The notes: generated by a model not told the origin, from the sequence alone. A stretch of 64,000 nt of DNA from JAGRAX01 sp041391365 (GCA_041391365.1 JAWKOC010000002.1:1-64000), one strand, 5' to 3'. Counted from the stretch's first letter, positions 41,478 to 50,528 are shown. Made by a program: numbers and translations.

Positions 41478-42959
41478 ATGAAACGAATCATTGAAGCAAA
41501 AAATCGAGGCCGCTGGATGGCGGTTCTTCTTGGCAGTGCTCTGATGCACAGCCTCCCATGCTTTGCGCAAAATTCTGCGCAGGTTCCTGATACGCAGGCT
41601 CCTCTTGCCCCTCTTTCGGTGGATGAAGAAACGGCGCCGGACGTCCCATCTTCGGCGTCCAGTGTGTTGGACCTTCCGCAGATCCTGAACCGTGTGTTGT
41701 CGGTCAATCCATCCATGGAGTCCACACAAAAAGATTTGCTGATTTCTGAAGCCCAATTCAATCAAGCCCGCAACGCCGCCATTTTGCCCAGCGTGAAGCT
41801 TCGAGCGTTGGGTGGGGTGGTGCCCGATGTCCCGGAGGGATCTGGACCTGAAAGCAATTTTCCCCCGGTCGATACAGGTTTTTGGGATCTTGGGCCCTTT
41901 TTTCAAACCCGCATTGAGGGGTTTCAACCTTTGTATACCTTTGGAAAGATCAAACACCTCAAAGAAGCTGCGCGACGGGGTGTGGAGATCAAAGAGCATG
42001 GTGTGGAGCTGGCGCGAAATCAACTGATCTTTGAAACCAAACGCGCCTACTATGGACTTTCTTTCCTCCATAGCATGAAAGCCTTCATCGAGGAGTTGCA
42101 AGGCCGCGGTCAAAAAGCACGAGACTTGGTTGAAAACATGATCAAGCAGCATGGAACCGAAGTCACGGACATCGATCTGATGAGGATCGATCTGTTCTTG
42201 GCCGAGACCGAACGAAGAATGGTTGAACTCAACAACAATTTGGCCTTTTCTCAAATGGTGCTCAAGATCTTGATGGCCATGCCCCGAGATGAGGAGTTTG
42301 AGATCAAAGACAAAAACATTGTCTCTCAGACCTCAGTGCAGCGTTTGAAGTCTGTGGAAGAATATTTGGAGGATGCCAAAGACCATCGACCAGAAATCGC
42401 TCAAATCAGTTCAGGCATTGAGCTTCGAGACCATTTGTTTCGGCAAAAGCGTGCCGAATTTTTTCCTGACATTGCACTGGGGGGGTTTTACAACTTTGGC
42501 ATTGCACCCAATCGTCAGGATGTGCGCAGTCCATTTTTGGTGGATGATTTTAACAACAGCTCGGGTGGAGGCTCGTTGGTTCTTTCGCAAAATTTGAGTT
42601 TTCACATGACCAAATCACGCATGGATCAGGCCAAGGCTGAATATGAAAAGGCATTGGCCGATCAGAAGCGAGCTTTTCAAGGGATCGAGATCGAAGTTCG
42701 CAATGCGCACATGCAAGCCCTTTCCAAATATCAAGCGGTAGAAAGTTCCAGACGAGCTCTCAAACATGGACGCAGCTGGGTGTTGGCTTCGACCCTCAAT
42801 TTTGGAACGGGAATCGCTCCTCCCAAAGATTTGTTGGAAGCCTTTGTGGCCTACTCCACCGTAAAAGCAACCTACTTTGAAACGGTGTTCTCGTTTTACA
42901 TGGCCTTGGCTTCGATGTCGAAGGCCGTTGGGCAAGAAGTCACTCAACTTGAATACTAA
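41478..42959 (+). CDS. TolC family outer-membrane efflux protein
   Basis: This 493-residue protein has a signal peptide (MAVLLGSALMHSLPCFAQ) and a Pro/Ala-rich linker. It shows the internal duplication of outer-membrane efflux proteins: NRVLSVNPSMESTQKDLLISEAQFNQARNA-type coiled segments in the first half and KRAEFFPDIALGGFYNFG then SRMDQAKAEYEKALADQKRA in the second. Trimers form an outer-membrane channel with a periplasmic tunnel for type I secretion or multidrug pumps. No adaptor or pump gene is adjacent; instead a CDP-alcohol phosphotransferase and an MlaC-like gene follow, hinting at a lipid-export role. Confidence 0.85.
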   Translation: MKRIIEAKNRGRWMAVLLGSALMHSLPCFAQNSAQVPDTQAPLAPLSVDEETAPDVPSSASSVLDLPQILNRVLSVNPSMESTQKDLLISEAQFNQARNAAILPSVKLRALGGVVPDVPEGSGPESNFPPVDTGFWDLGPFFQTRIEGFQPLYTFGKIKHLKEAARRGVEIKEHGVELARNQLIFETKRAYYGLSFLHSMKAFIEELQGRGQKARDLVENMIKQHGTEVTDIDLMRIDLFLAETERRMVELNNNLAFSQMVLKILMAMPRDEEFEIKDKNIVSQTSVQRLKSVEEYLEDAKDHRPEIAQISSGIELRDHLFRQKRAEFFPDIALGGFYNFGIAPNRQDVRSPFLVDDFNNSSGGGSLVLSQNLSFHMTKSRMDQAKAEYEKALADQKRAFQGIEIEVRNAHMQALSKYQAVESSRRALKHGRSWVLASTLNFGTGIAPPKDLLEAFVAYSTVKATYFETVFSFYMALASMSKAVGQEVTQLEY

Positions 42960-43049
42960 AACCTTTTGCTTGCAGAACATTGTTGCTTGGCACAAGACCG
43001 TGGAAACGCGACGAACGTTTTCATTTCAGGTATAACGGAACCATTCATC

Positions 43050-43730
43050 ATGACAGAAAGCGAAAGCCAGAAAAAAATTGATCGCGATTCGACGGTTCTT
43101 CGATCAGAGCTAAGAAATTGGTGGGTTCTCAATGTGATCAAACCCATCGAAGATTTTTTGATTCGCAAAAACATTCATCCCAATCAGATCACACTGCTTG
43201 CCTTGGGCACATCTGTGTTGGGGGCATTTCTCTTGGCCAATGGAAGGCTTCTTTTCGCGGGATGGATCATTTTGTTGACGGGAAGTTTGGATATCTTAGA
43301 TGGGCGTGTGGCCAGAGCCACGAACCAAAGCAGCAAAAAAGGGGAGTTTTTGGATTCGGTCATGGATCGTGTTCAAGACCTCATGCTTTTTGCTGGATTG
43401 GCCTTTTACTATCGATTCCATCCGTGGATTCTTGGGAGTGTTTTGCTGGCGTTGGTGGGGAGTGTGATGGTGTCATATGTTCGGGCCAAGGCAGCATTGT
43501 ATGACATCGATCTATCCAAAGTTGGGACCCTACAACGACCCGAGAGATTTTTTTTGTTGGGCTTTGGATGTCTGTTGGGAGCGATGTTTCAGATTGCACT
43601 GTGGCCTTTTTATGGTAGAGATCATCAGCCCCCTGCACACTTGTTGATCGGGGCCTTGATCATACTGGCGGTAACCAGTGCGTGGTCTGCGTGGGAAAGA
43701 ATCATGTTTTCGTTGCGATCACTGGATTGA
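43050..43730 (+). CDS. CDP-alcohol phosphatidyltransferase family membrane enzyme
   Basis: This 226-residue protein has about six hydrophobic segments and the full CDP-alcohol phosphotransferase signature DGx2ARx8Gx3Dx3D. It is read as D84-G85, A88-R89, G98, D102 and D106 within LDGRVARATNQSSKKGEF and LDSVMDRV. These enzymes transfer a phosphatidyl or phospho group from a CDP-alcohol to glycerol phosphate, serine, inositol phosphate or similar. LSKVGTLQRPERFFLL resembles the membrane loop of PgsA/PIS-type members. ATG 43050 was chosen; an upstream extension to 42966 lacks a start context. It lies between the TolC-like and MlaC-like genes. The alcohol acceptor is not determinable. Confidence 0.8.
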   Translation: MTESESQKKIDRDSTVLRSELRNWWVLNVIKPIEDFLIRKNIHPNQITLLALGTSVLGAFLLANGRLLFAGWIILLTGSLDILDGRVARATNQSSKKGEFLDSVMDRVQDLMLFAGLAFYYRFHPWILGSVLLALVGSVMVSYVRAKAALYDIDLSKVGTLQRPERFFLLGFGCLLGAMFQIALWPFYGRDHQPPAHLLIGALIILAVTSAWSAWERIMFSLRSLD

Positions 43731-43748
43731 TGTGAGGAAGGAAAAAAA

Positions 43749-44531
43749 ATGAGAAAAGCAAATTGGATCATCGTAGCCTGTTTCATGGCATTGTCTGCAT
43801 GCGCATCCAAAGGAGCAAGATCAAGTTCATCTACTGCAGCCAAAGCGTCAGATGATGTTGTCATCTCTGCGTTTTCTAGCAATGCAAATACAAAAGAAAA
43901 AGCGCAAGCCGCACAAGAACAAGCGCAAAAAGAACTCGAAGCCAAAGCTGAATTAGAAAAGACTCAAGCCCCTGCCGTGTTGTCAAAAAACTCCCCCACA
44001 CGAGTCATTCAAAAATATACCGATGAACTTCGAGCCATTCATGAAACTTCAAAAGTTAAAAAAGCCAACGAGCGAGACAAAAGCATTGCCAACAAAGTTC
44101 GGCAGTTTTTTGATTTTGACTCTTTGGCAAGATTGAGTTTGGGCACGCATTGGGACGAAATTGGTGCTGACAAACAAAAAGATTTTTCGGATCTCTTCAT
44201 TCACTTGGTTGAAAATTCCTACCTCCAAAGATCCAAAACCTTGGTCGCGGATTATGATTTGGAATATCAAAAAGAAAAAATCAAAGGCAATGAGGCAGAA
44301 GTGGCGATCAATATAGCGCGAGATGATGCCAACATCGAAATCATCTATCAACTTCACAAGACCTCCCGTGATTGGATGATCTACAACATCATTTTGGAAA
44401 ATGTAGATTTGATCAAAAACTATCAAACCCAATTCAACCGTGTGATTGCAAAATCAGGCATCAATGAACTCTTGAGTTTGATGCGCAAAAAACTCAAGGA
44501 AGAAGATATGGGCGTGGACGTTTCTCTCTAA
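43749..44531 (+). CDS. MlaC/Ttg2D-type phospholipid-binding lipoprotein
   Basis: This 260-residue protein has a lipoprotein signal (MALSAC, lipidated C18) and an Ala/Glu/Lys-rich helical spacer. The MlaC fold follows: PTRVIQKYTDELRAIHE, KVRQFFDFDSLARLSLGTHW, FIHLVENSYLQRSKT and the C-terminal NVDLIKNYQTQFNRVI. MlaC carries phospholipids between the outer-membrane MlaA complex and the inner-membrane MlaFEDB transporter. Unlike E. coli MlaC it is lipidated and carries a spacer, so it may be tethered. It follows the CDP-alcohol enzyme by 18 nt. No mlaA/D/E/F genes are in the window. Confidence 0.8.
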   Translation: MRKANWIIVACFMALSACASKGARSSSSTAAKASDDVVISAFSSNANTKEKAQAAQEQAQKELEAKAELEKTQAPAVLSKNSPTRVIQKYTDELRAIHETSKVKKANERDKSIANKVRQFFDFDSLARLSLGTHWDEIGADKQKDFSDLFIHLVENSYLQRSKTLVADYDLEYQKEKIKGNEAEVAINIARDDANIEIIYQLHKTSRDWMIYNIILENVDLIKNYQTQFNRVIAKSGINELLSLMRKKLKEEDMGVDVSL

Positions 44532-44552
44532 ACGAAACAATTTTTTTTTGCA

Positions 44553-45338
44553 TTATACAACTCTTGTAGATTTTTGAACGTCAGGAAGAAAGATTTTTTC
44601 TTTGGCTTGCGTGGCCAATCCACCAGAGGGATCAAAAGCAACGATGTTGAGTTCATTGTTGAGAAGAAACGACAACTCTTCAAAGTTGAGTGATCCAACC
44701 GACAAGTACTGGTCATCGACCATCATCACTTTGGCGTGGGTCATTTCAGGGTACAAATAGATTTCGATTCCATGATGCTGCAGGGTAGGAATCCATGTTC
44801 GAAATCTTCGATCTACGGAGGAATGGTTGCTTTGGTGTGGAGCAATGATGCGAATGTCTTTCACACCTCTTTTTTTGGCTTCACAAAGTTTTTCAAGAAT
44901 GGGTCGGTAGGCAATGTATCCATTTTCAATCCAGATACTTTGTTGGGCCCGTTCGATCAATTCAAACACCATACGCGTAAGTCCAAAATTTTTTCTTCCG
45001 GGTTGTGTATAGAACAAACTCGCTTCACAGGGAGGAAGATCCAGCGGCTCAAAAAGTTCAGGGGAGGAAAGACTCAGTTCGGAGAGTCCTGTCCGTCCCT
45101 CCTGATTGAAAAGAAGATTGAAATGGGTGGCTGCATCCTTGGCCAAAGGTCCTTGGACATAGGCGCAGACTTCGTGCCACTGCTTGTTGTGAGCGGTTGG
45201 ATTGAACCTCCAATGCAGCAGTGAGCTTCTGGATCCAGCTGTAATCAGAGATTTGCAGTGTTGCGGTGGAACCCATGTTTCCAAGAATATTTGAGAACAT
45301 CTACTCCTTCCTGACGTAAATTGTGAACAAGTTTCCAT
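44553..45338 (-). pseudogene. Phospholipase D / cardiolipin-synthase-like protein, C-terminal part after a frameshift
   Basis: This frame holds the second half of a PLD-superfamily protein. After HCKSLITAGS (remains of the first HKD motif) come KQWHEVCAYVQGPLAKDA, the inter-domain block typical of cardiolipin synthases, and the complete second HKD motif in EMTHAKVMMVDDQYLSVGSLNFEE. It has no signal or N-terminal domain, which lies in the preceding frame (45245-45679). Removing a one-base deletion near 45270 would join the two as GFHRNHCKSLIT, recreating the N-H-x-K motif. The nominal start at 45338 is out of context. Intact relatives transfer phosphatidyl groups or hydrolyse phospholipids. 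In this state the protein is probably inactive. Confidence 0.7.
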
Positions 45339-45679
45339 GTTTCTTTTCGTTCAGCACGAATGGCCGGGTCCAAAAAAGCAGAAGCAAACCATTTGCCATT
45401 GGTCTGAAGTTTCATCTCGACCCAGTCGAGAATGATTTTTACCTGTAGATTTTTCTGCTTGGCGCTGGCCAAGGCTTGGGCAAAGGGAGTTCCACCCTCG
45501 TCGGCTTCGATGCCAAAAAATTGATATCCCACCTGATGCTTGGCCTGTTCAATCATGGCCAACATGGCCGGAATGAACTGCACCCCATCCACGAGAAGAT
45601 CAATCTTGTTGCCCACCGAATGCAGGCCCCCCAAAGCTTTGCTGCGTTCTTGCAGCCAGGTTGATGAGGATGGTGCCAT
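45245..45679 (-). pseudogene. Phospholipase D / cardiolipin-synthase-like protein, N-terminal part
   Basis: From ATG 45679 the frame encodes the first PLD-like subdomain up to the first active site: NKIDLLVDGVQFIPAMLAMI, YQFFGIEADEGGTPFAQAL, LQVKIILDWV and LRQEGVDVLKYS. It stops a few codons after GFHR, just where HxK should complete the motif. The rest continues in the -1 frame (44553-45338). No signal peptide or transmembrane segment is present. Together the two frames give about 375 residues, the usual size for short cardiolipin-synthase-like proteins. The lesion is a single missing base, real or a consensus error. Confidence 0.7.
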
Positions 45680-45825
45680 AGGCTCTTGTTACTATGGCAC
45701 TTTCGGAGAAAAAGCAACGAAGGGCAAAATTCAATGATAAATATTTTTGTATAAATAAATAAAAATCATCAAAATAATTAATCTATCTCTTGACAGCGAC
45801 GGCGGGAATTGAGTACACCATCATC

Positions 45826-46665
45826 ATGAATTCTAGGGGAATGCTCATCATAGGAGTGGTGTCTGTTTTTTTGTCTCATTCGGTGGGTCTTTTTGCGCAA
45901 GAAGCACCCACACAAACGGGAGATATCTATTTTGGGAGCTATGAGGATGAGAGTACTTTGGAGCCGGTGGTTCAGACCTGTCCCGAAAACATTCACTTGA
46001 CCCTGCTCGTGGATACTTCTGGCAGCGTGCGTGAACTCACACCCAAGGTTCAAAAAATGATTCGTATTTTTTCCAAAGTGTTGCCGAGTCGTGTGGTGTT
46101 TTCCATCGTTCAGTTTGCTACGGATTCGAGGCGTTTGATGTATCGAGCTCCAGCTTCCTCCGCAAGTGGGGTAAAACTCCAAAATTTGGACACCAACACG
46201 TATCTTCATCTGGGATTGGATGAGATTGAAAAAATATGGATTCAATCTGCACAGCAAGATGGGATTGGAACCAATGCAGCAGGTGAGGAGGTTCGCTCAA
46301 CCTGGCCCGTGAGTCGGGTGATGTTGAGTGTCACCGACGGTGGAGCATACATCGGAGGTTCCTCCAAAACACGCGCTGTTTTGCCCAAATTTTATGACGA
46401 AAGCCAAGATGGAAATGTGGACCACAACACGCTCATGACGCTGGCAGATCCTTTGAGTGAGACGTATCAATCTTCCCACGAGGTCATCATCGAAAAAATG
46501 GTCCACATGCGTACCACTCAGGAATTTGAACCCTTTGTCCTTGCAATGGGTGCAGATCAAAATCTGCAGATTTTATCGGATCTTGTGTTGGAAGATAGGG
46601 CTCGTATCTCAAATGGAGATTTTGAAAAGAGTGTTACACAGATCGTAGAAAGAGTTTGTTTTTAA
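45826..46665 (+). CDS. Secreted von Willebrand factor type A domain protein
   Basis: This 279-residue protein starts at ATG 45826 with a signal peptide (IIGVVSVFLSHSVGLFAQ). It contains a VWA domain whose MIDAS motif is intact: LVDTSGSV at residues 62-69 (DxSxS), with a downstream Thr in LDTNTY and VTDGGAY as the metal-site Asp segment. Three cysteines are present. VWA domains bind protein ligands through a divalent metal ion. A role in adhesion or complex assembly in the periplasm or at the surface is likely. It is flanked by convergent and divergent neighbours and forms its own unit. The upstream frame to 45790 is not needed. Confidence 0.75.
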   Translation: MNSRGMLIIGVVSVFLSHSVGLFAQEAPTQTGDIYFGSYEDESTLEPVVQTCPENIHLTLLVDTSGSVRELTPKVQKMIRIFSKVLPSRVVFSIVQFATDSRRLMYRAPASSASGVKLQNLDTNTYLHLGLDEIEKIWIQSAQQDGIGTNAAGEEVRSTWPVSRVMLSVTDGGAYIGGSSKTRAVLPKFYDESQDGNVDHNTLMTLADPLSETYQSSHEVIIEKMVHMRTTQEFEPFVLAMGADQNLQILSDLVLEDRARISNGDFEKSVTQIVERVCF

Positions 46666-46680
46666 GATCAACGGATTTGA

Positions 46681-48153
46681 TCAATAGAGCTCAACGACTT
46701 TTTTGTCTTGTACCATCAGAGGGGTGATGTTTCGAATGGCCTCTCGATTCGCACCAAAACCAACCAAGCCCGTAACGCCTTCATATCCTTTGAACTGATA
46801 CAAACGACTGATCATGGCGGATCGGCTGCGAGGAGAATTTTTTTCCATGATCCACATCAGCGCACGAATCGCATCAAAGGTTTGGGCTGCATGGATGCTT
46901 GGAGCGTAGTCGTAGTCGGCTTTGAAATGTTCCACAAAACGTTCGACTTCGGCGGTTTTTTTCATGGGGAAAAAGCTATCCATGAAAATCACACCTTCCA
47001 AATCTTGTCCGGTGGTTCCTTCCAAAAATCCATCGGTGTTCCAAAGATTGGTTCCAAGAACCTGAACACCACGCACGTCATAGTATTTGAGGGCTGGAAG
47101 AATTTGGCGGGCTTTGTCAAAGCTATCAGGAATAAAAATCGCTTCAAAATCAATGATGGGGGGGAGTTCATCATACGGATAACATGAAGGCGAGGCCGAT
47201 AGATCGGGGTTGGCTTTGTTCTGCTGATAGAGTTTTTCTTGCGAAGGAGAACAAATTTCTCCTGATCGCAATTCTTTGGGTTCCAATCCAACAAGTTTTC
47301 GGATGGGAGATGCAAAACTCGTGTCGTCTCGATTGTAACTTTCCGAACCGCGAATTTCTCCTCCATATTTTTCAAACTCTTCCCAAAACAATTGTTTGAA
47401 CTCACTTCCATATTTGTTTTCTGGGTACAAAATTGCTGCACGCTTGATGTTTAGAAGCTGTGCGCTCAACTGCGCCAGTGCAATGGCTTGTTCTTTTTTG
47501 GTGAGTCCATTGCGAAAAATGGTGTTTCCTGAATCCGTCAAGTCCTCGGAGGGACTCAAAGAGATGACAGGAACATGATAATCCTGCGCCATTTGGCTGA
47601 TCGACTGCGTGGCTTTGGAGGTCAAGGGTCCAACGACTGCAATGACATGATGTTCGGAAATCAAACTTTTGAGTGCGTTGCGAGTCGACTCTGGATCACC
47701 ATCTCCGATGTCTTTGACAAAAAGTTTGATGGGGTGAGGTGCTGTTTGTTCTGAAGAAGAAAAAACATTCATGGCCACGGTGGCACCGGCCATGGCTTGA
47801 GATGCAATTTGTTTGATTTTTCCGGAAAGAGGAAGAAGAAGTCCAATCGCCAGAGGGTCAACATCGGCATCTTCATTGAGCGCGCTAAGCAAATCACTGA
47901 TTTCTTTTGCATGTTCGTGATGAGGAAAATTCTTCAAATAAAATTCTCCCCAGTTTTGCGTTTGGTTTCGATTTCCATCTCGATTGGCAATTCGGAACCG
48001 CTGTGCTGCTGCATACCCCGCAGGAAATTCTGCTTTTTGTTGCTTGATGATCTCCTCCATCGCCGAAGCGGAAGTAGGACTGGGAAATTTTTTCTGATGG
48101 TTTTGTCGCAGGTCAGGAAGGTTTGGAAGGGTATCGAGATTGATCCAAGGCAA
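46681..48153 (-). CDS. LppC/LpoA-like periplasmic ligand-binding domain, probably the 3' part of a split lipoprotein gene
   Basis: This frame of 490 codons encodes a type I periplasmic-binding fold: IGLLLPLSGKIKQIASQAMAG, AVVGPLTSKATQ, VPVISLSPSEDL and RAAILYPENKYGSEF. This is the profile of penicillin-binding-protein activators and branched-chain amino acid receptors. It lacks a signal peptide and its only start is a TTG at 48153, yet the fold must be periplasmic. The upstream frame (48113-48667) is a TPR lipoprotein without the rest of such a protein. A one-base insertion in 48113-48156 would join them into a 660-residue TPR plus LppC-like lipoprotein, a known layout. Genuine overlap of two genes is less likely. 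Confidence 0.7.
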   Translation of the reverse strand: MPWINLDTLPNLPDLRQNHQKKFPSPTSASAMEEIIKQQKAEFPAGYAAAQRFRIANRDGNRNQTQNWGEFYLKNFPHHEHAKEISDLLSALNEDADVDPLAIGLLLPLSGKIKQIASQAMAGATVAMNVFSSSEQTAPHPIKLFVKDIGDGDPESTRNALKSLISEHHVIAVVGPLTSKATQSISQMAQDYHVPVISLSPSEDLTDSGNTIFRNGLTKKEQAIALAQLSAQLLNIKRAAILYPENKYGSEFKQLFWEEFEKYGGEIRGSESYNRDDTSFASPIRKLVGLEPKELRSGEICSPSQEKLYQQNKANPDLSASPSCYPYDELPPIIDFEAIFIPDSFDKARQILPALKYYDVRGVQVLGTNLWNTDGFLEGTTGQDLEGVIFMDSFFPMKKTAEVERFVEHFKADYDYAPSIHAAQTFDAIRALMWIMEKNSPRSRSAMISRLYQFKGYEGVTGLVGFGANREAIRNITPLMVQDKKVVELY

Positions 48154-48667
48154 TCAACCATTTGATGGCAAGAGAGTCATCTTTGGTTTGCTGCAGGGCC
48201 TGGGTGCTGCGTTCTACAATTTTTCGTTGGTCTTCCATGCGAAGTTTATCCAATTGAATTTGACTATAGTATCGAAGACCGTCATCGAGACGATGTGCCT
48301 CAAAGTACAAGTGACCGAGATCTCTCAATGCTGGATCGTACACATCGCTGTCTGGATAATCACGGATGAGTTTTTGATAGCTTTCAGCAGCGCTGCGTTT
48401 TCGATTTTGGAGCGCATAGATTTGTCCGATGCGCAGATAGGCATTGTCCGCAGAGCTGGAGCTGGGATACTGACTCACAACACGAATAAAATCTTCCAAC
48501 GCAGGATTGAATTGTTTGGTCTGAAGTTTTTGCACGCCTGCTTTGTAGAGGAGTAGAGCATCTTGTTGCTGTTGGGGCGTGATGGGAATGGATTTCGGAC
48601 TGGGCTTCACGCACGAAAAAAGAATCGAAAGCGAAAGCAATCCGACCGCAAATGATCGTCTATCCAT
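48113..48667 (-). CDS. TPR lipoprotein, probable 5' part of the split LppC/LpoA-like gene
   Basis: From ATG 48667 this 184-residue product has a lipoprotein signal (LSLSILFSC, lipidated C19). It contains about three TPR-like units (YKAGVQKLQTKQFNPALEDF, YLRIGQIYALQNRKRSAAES, LRDLGHLYFEAHRLDDGLRY) and ends with SLAIKWLIALDQSRYPSKPS. The last residues overlap the TTG of the ligand-binding frame. The layout TPR followed by a Leu/Ile/Val-receptor-like domain is that of LpoA-type activators of peptidoglycan synthases and their relatives. Its ATG overlaps the dnaK stop by 8 nt, so it is translationally linked to dnaK. Confidence 0.7.
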   Translation of the reverse strand: MDRRSFAVGLLSLSILFSCVKPSPKSIPITPQQQQDALLLYKAGVQKLQTKQFNPALEDFIRVVSQYPSSSSADNAYLRIGQIYALQNRKRSAAESYQKLIRDYPDSDVYDPALRDLGHLYFEAHRLDDGLRYYSQIQLDKLRMEDQRKIVERSTQALQQTKDDSLAIKWLIALDQSRYPSKPS

Positions 48668-50465
48668 TTTGGTACAGGACCTCGGCGAGTTTATGAGTCA
48701 CGGTATTGAGTTCTCCAAGTGTTCTACGTATATCAGCAACCTGCTCAGACTCTAACACTTCTTTGGCCCTTTTTAAAATCTCTGTGAATTCTTCTCGATC
48801 TTCTTCTTTCAATTTGTTTTCGATGGCTTTGAGTGAACGCTCTGAAGCATAGATGAGACCTTCCAACTCGTTTTTGGCTTCCACGAGGTGTTTGCGGGTT
48901 GCGTCGTCTTGTTGGTAGGTTTGAGCTTCGGTGATGATGCGTTCGATTTCTTGTTCGGTGAGTCCGCTGGAGGAGTTGATTTGAACCTGATGGCTGGACC
49001 CTGTTCCCAAATCTTTTGCAGAAACAGAAACCGTTCCGTCAGAATCGATTTCGAAGGTTACTTCAATTTGGGGCACGCCTCTGGGAGCAGGTGGAATGCC
49101 CGTGAGTTCGAAAATGGCCAACGAGCGATTGTCTTTGGAAAATTCTCTTTCTCCTTGCAAAACGTGAACACGAACCATTTCCTGGTTGTCTAGGGTTGTG
49201 GAAAAAACCTCACTGGTTCGTGTGGGAATGGTGGTGTTTTTTTCGATCAATTTTGTAAAAGCTCCCCCTTGGGTCTCGATTCCAAGAGATAGAGGGGTTA
49301 CGTCCAAAAGCAGTACATCTTCGACTTCGCCTTTGAGAACACCCCCTTGAATGGCAGCTCCCACGGCCACAACTTCATCAGGGTTGATGCCTTCGGCAGG
49401 ATCACGCCCAAAGATTTCTTTGGCCTTTTCTACCACGCACGGCATGCGAGTCATTCCACCCACAAGCACGAGCTCATTGATGTCGGTGGCAGAAATACCT
49501 GCATCTTTGAGTGCGGTGTACGCAGGATCCATCAAACGTTCAATCAGAGGTTCCACAAGAATTTCAAGTTGAGCTCGCGTGAGTTTTTTGTCCAAATGCA
49601 GGGGACCTTCTTTTCCAGATGTGATGAAGGGCAAATTGATGTCGGTCTCCAGCAAAGTAGAGAGCTCATGTTTGGCTTTTTCTGCGCCCTCTCGCAGTCT
49701 TTGTAACGCCATCCGATCTTGCGAAAGATCGATGCCTGTATCTTGTTTGAAACTGTTGACGAGCCACTCGGTGATTTTCAGATCAAAATCTTCCCCACCC
49801 AAAAAGGTATCACCGCAGGTGGACATGACGCTGAACACATCTCCACTGATTTCTAAGATGGAAACATCATAGGTTCCCCCGCCCAAATCGAAGACCGCAA
49901 TTTTTCCAGAGCCTTTGTTCTGAAGGCCATAGGCCAAGGCGGCTGCCGTGGGCTCGTTGATGATTCGTTCGATGGTAAGTCCTGCAATTTTTCCGGCATC
50001 TTTGGTGGCTTGCCGTTGGCTGTCGTCAAAATAGGCAGGCACGGTGACCACCGCTCGGGTCACTTCTTCTCCCAAATATTCCTCTGCAATTTCCTTCATC
50101 ATTTGCAGGACGATCCCTGAGATTTCAGGAGGACTGATTTTTTTGTCTTGATACTGAAGCCATACATCGTGATTGTCGGCTTCCACCAGTTCAAAGGAAT
50201 ACAATTCTTTGGAGCGTTCGACCTCTGGGGAATTGTATTTTCTCCCGATCAAACGTTTGATGGCGTAAAAACTGTTTTCGGGGTTGGTGATCATCTGGCG
50301 CTTGGCCACTTGTCCTACCAGGCGTTCTCCTTTGTTGTTGAACGCGACAATGGAGGGTGTGGTCCGAGATCCCTCGGCATTGGGGATGACCACAGGATCA
50401 CCTTGCTCCAATACCGCAACGCAGGAATTGATCGTGCCCAAATCTATGCCAACAATTTTGCCCAT
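48660..50465 (-). CDS. dnaK: DnaK-type Hsp70 chaperone, short C-terminus
   Basis: This 601-residue Hsp70 has the ATPase signatures GIDLGTINSCVAV (Ile where most DnaK proteins have Thr), VFDLGGGTYDVSIL and ELVLVGGMTRMPCVV, the substrate-binding domain with VLQGERE, and an alpha-helical lid. It lacks the disordered tail of about 35 residues found in full-length DnaK, so it could be a second Hsp70 in the genome. Hsp70 binds exposed hydrophobic segments and is recharged by GrpE, which lies directly upstream on the same strand 63 nt away. No dnaJ is in the window. ATG 50465 follows AGGAC. Confidence 0.9.
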   Translation of the reverse strand: MGKIVGIDLGTINSCVAVLEQGDPVVIPNAEGSRTTPSIVAFNNKGERLVGQVAKRQMITNPENSFYAIKRLIGRKYNSPEVERSKELYSFELVEADNHDVWLQYQDKKISPPEISGIVLQMMKEIAEEYLGEEVTRAVVTVPAYFDDSQRQATKDAGKIAGLTIERIINEPTAAALAYGLQNKGSGKIAVFDLGGGTYDVSILEISGDVFSVMSTCGDTFLGGEDFDLKITEWLVNSFKQDTGIDLSQDRMALQRLREGAEKAKHELSTLLETDINLPFITSGKEGPLHLDKKLTRAQLEILVEPLIERLMDPAYTALKDAGISATDINELVLVGGMTRMPCVVEKAKEIFGRDPAEGINPDEVVAVGAAIQGGVLKGEVEDVLLLDVTPLSLGIETQGGAFTKLIEKNTTIPTRTSEVFSTTLDNQEMVRVHVLQGEREFSKDNRSLAIFELTGIPPAPRGVPQIEVTFEIDSDGTVSVSAKDLGTGSSHQVQINSSSGLTEQEIERIITEAQTYQQDDATRKHLVEAKNELEGLIYASERSLKAIENKLKEEDREEFTEILKRAKEVLESEQVADIRRTLGELNTVTHKLAEVLYQNG

Positions 50466-50528
50466 GAGTCCTAACCTTATAGTTTATCGAGATTTCGATG
50501 CAGAAGAAAGCCCCATCGCCCAAAAGAC

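Noticed and set aside
45790..45819. TTGACA followed 18 bp later by TACACC as a promoter of the VWA gene
   Set aside because: The -10 is poor and would end only 6 nt before the ATG, leaving no leader or ribosome-binding site.
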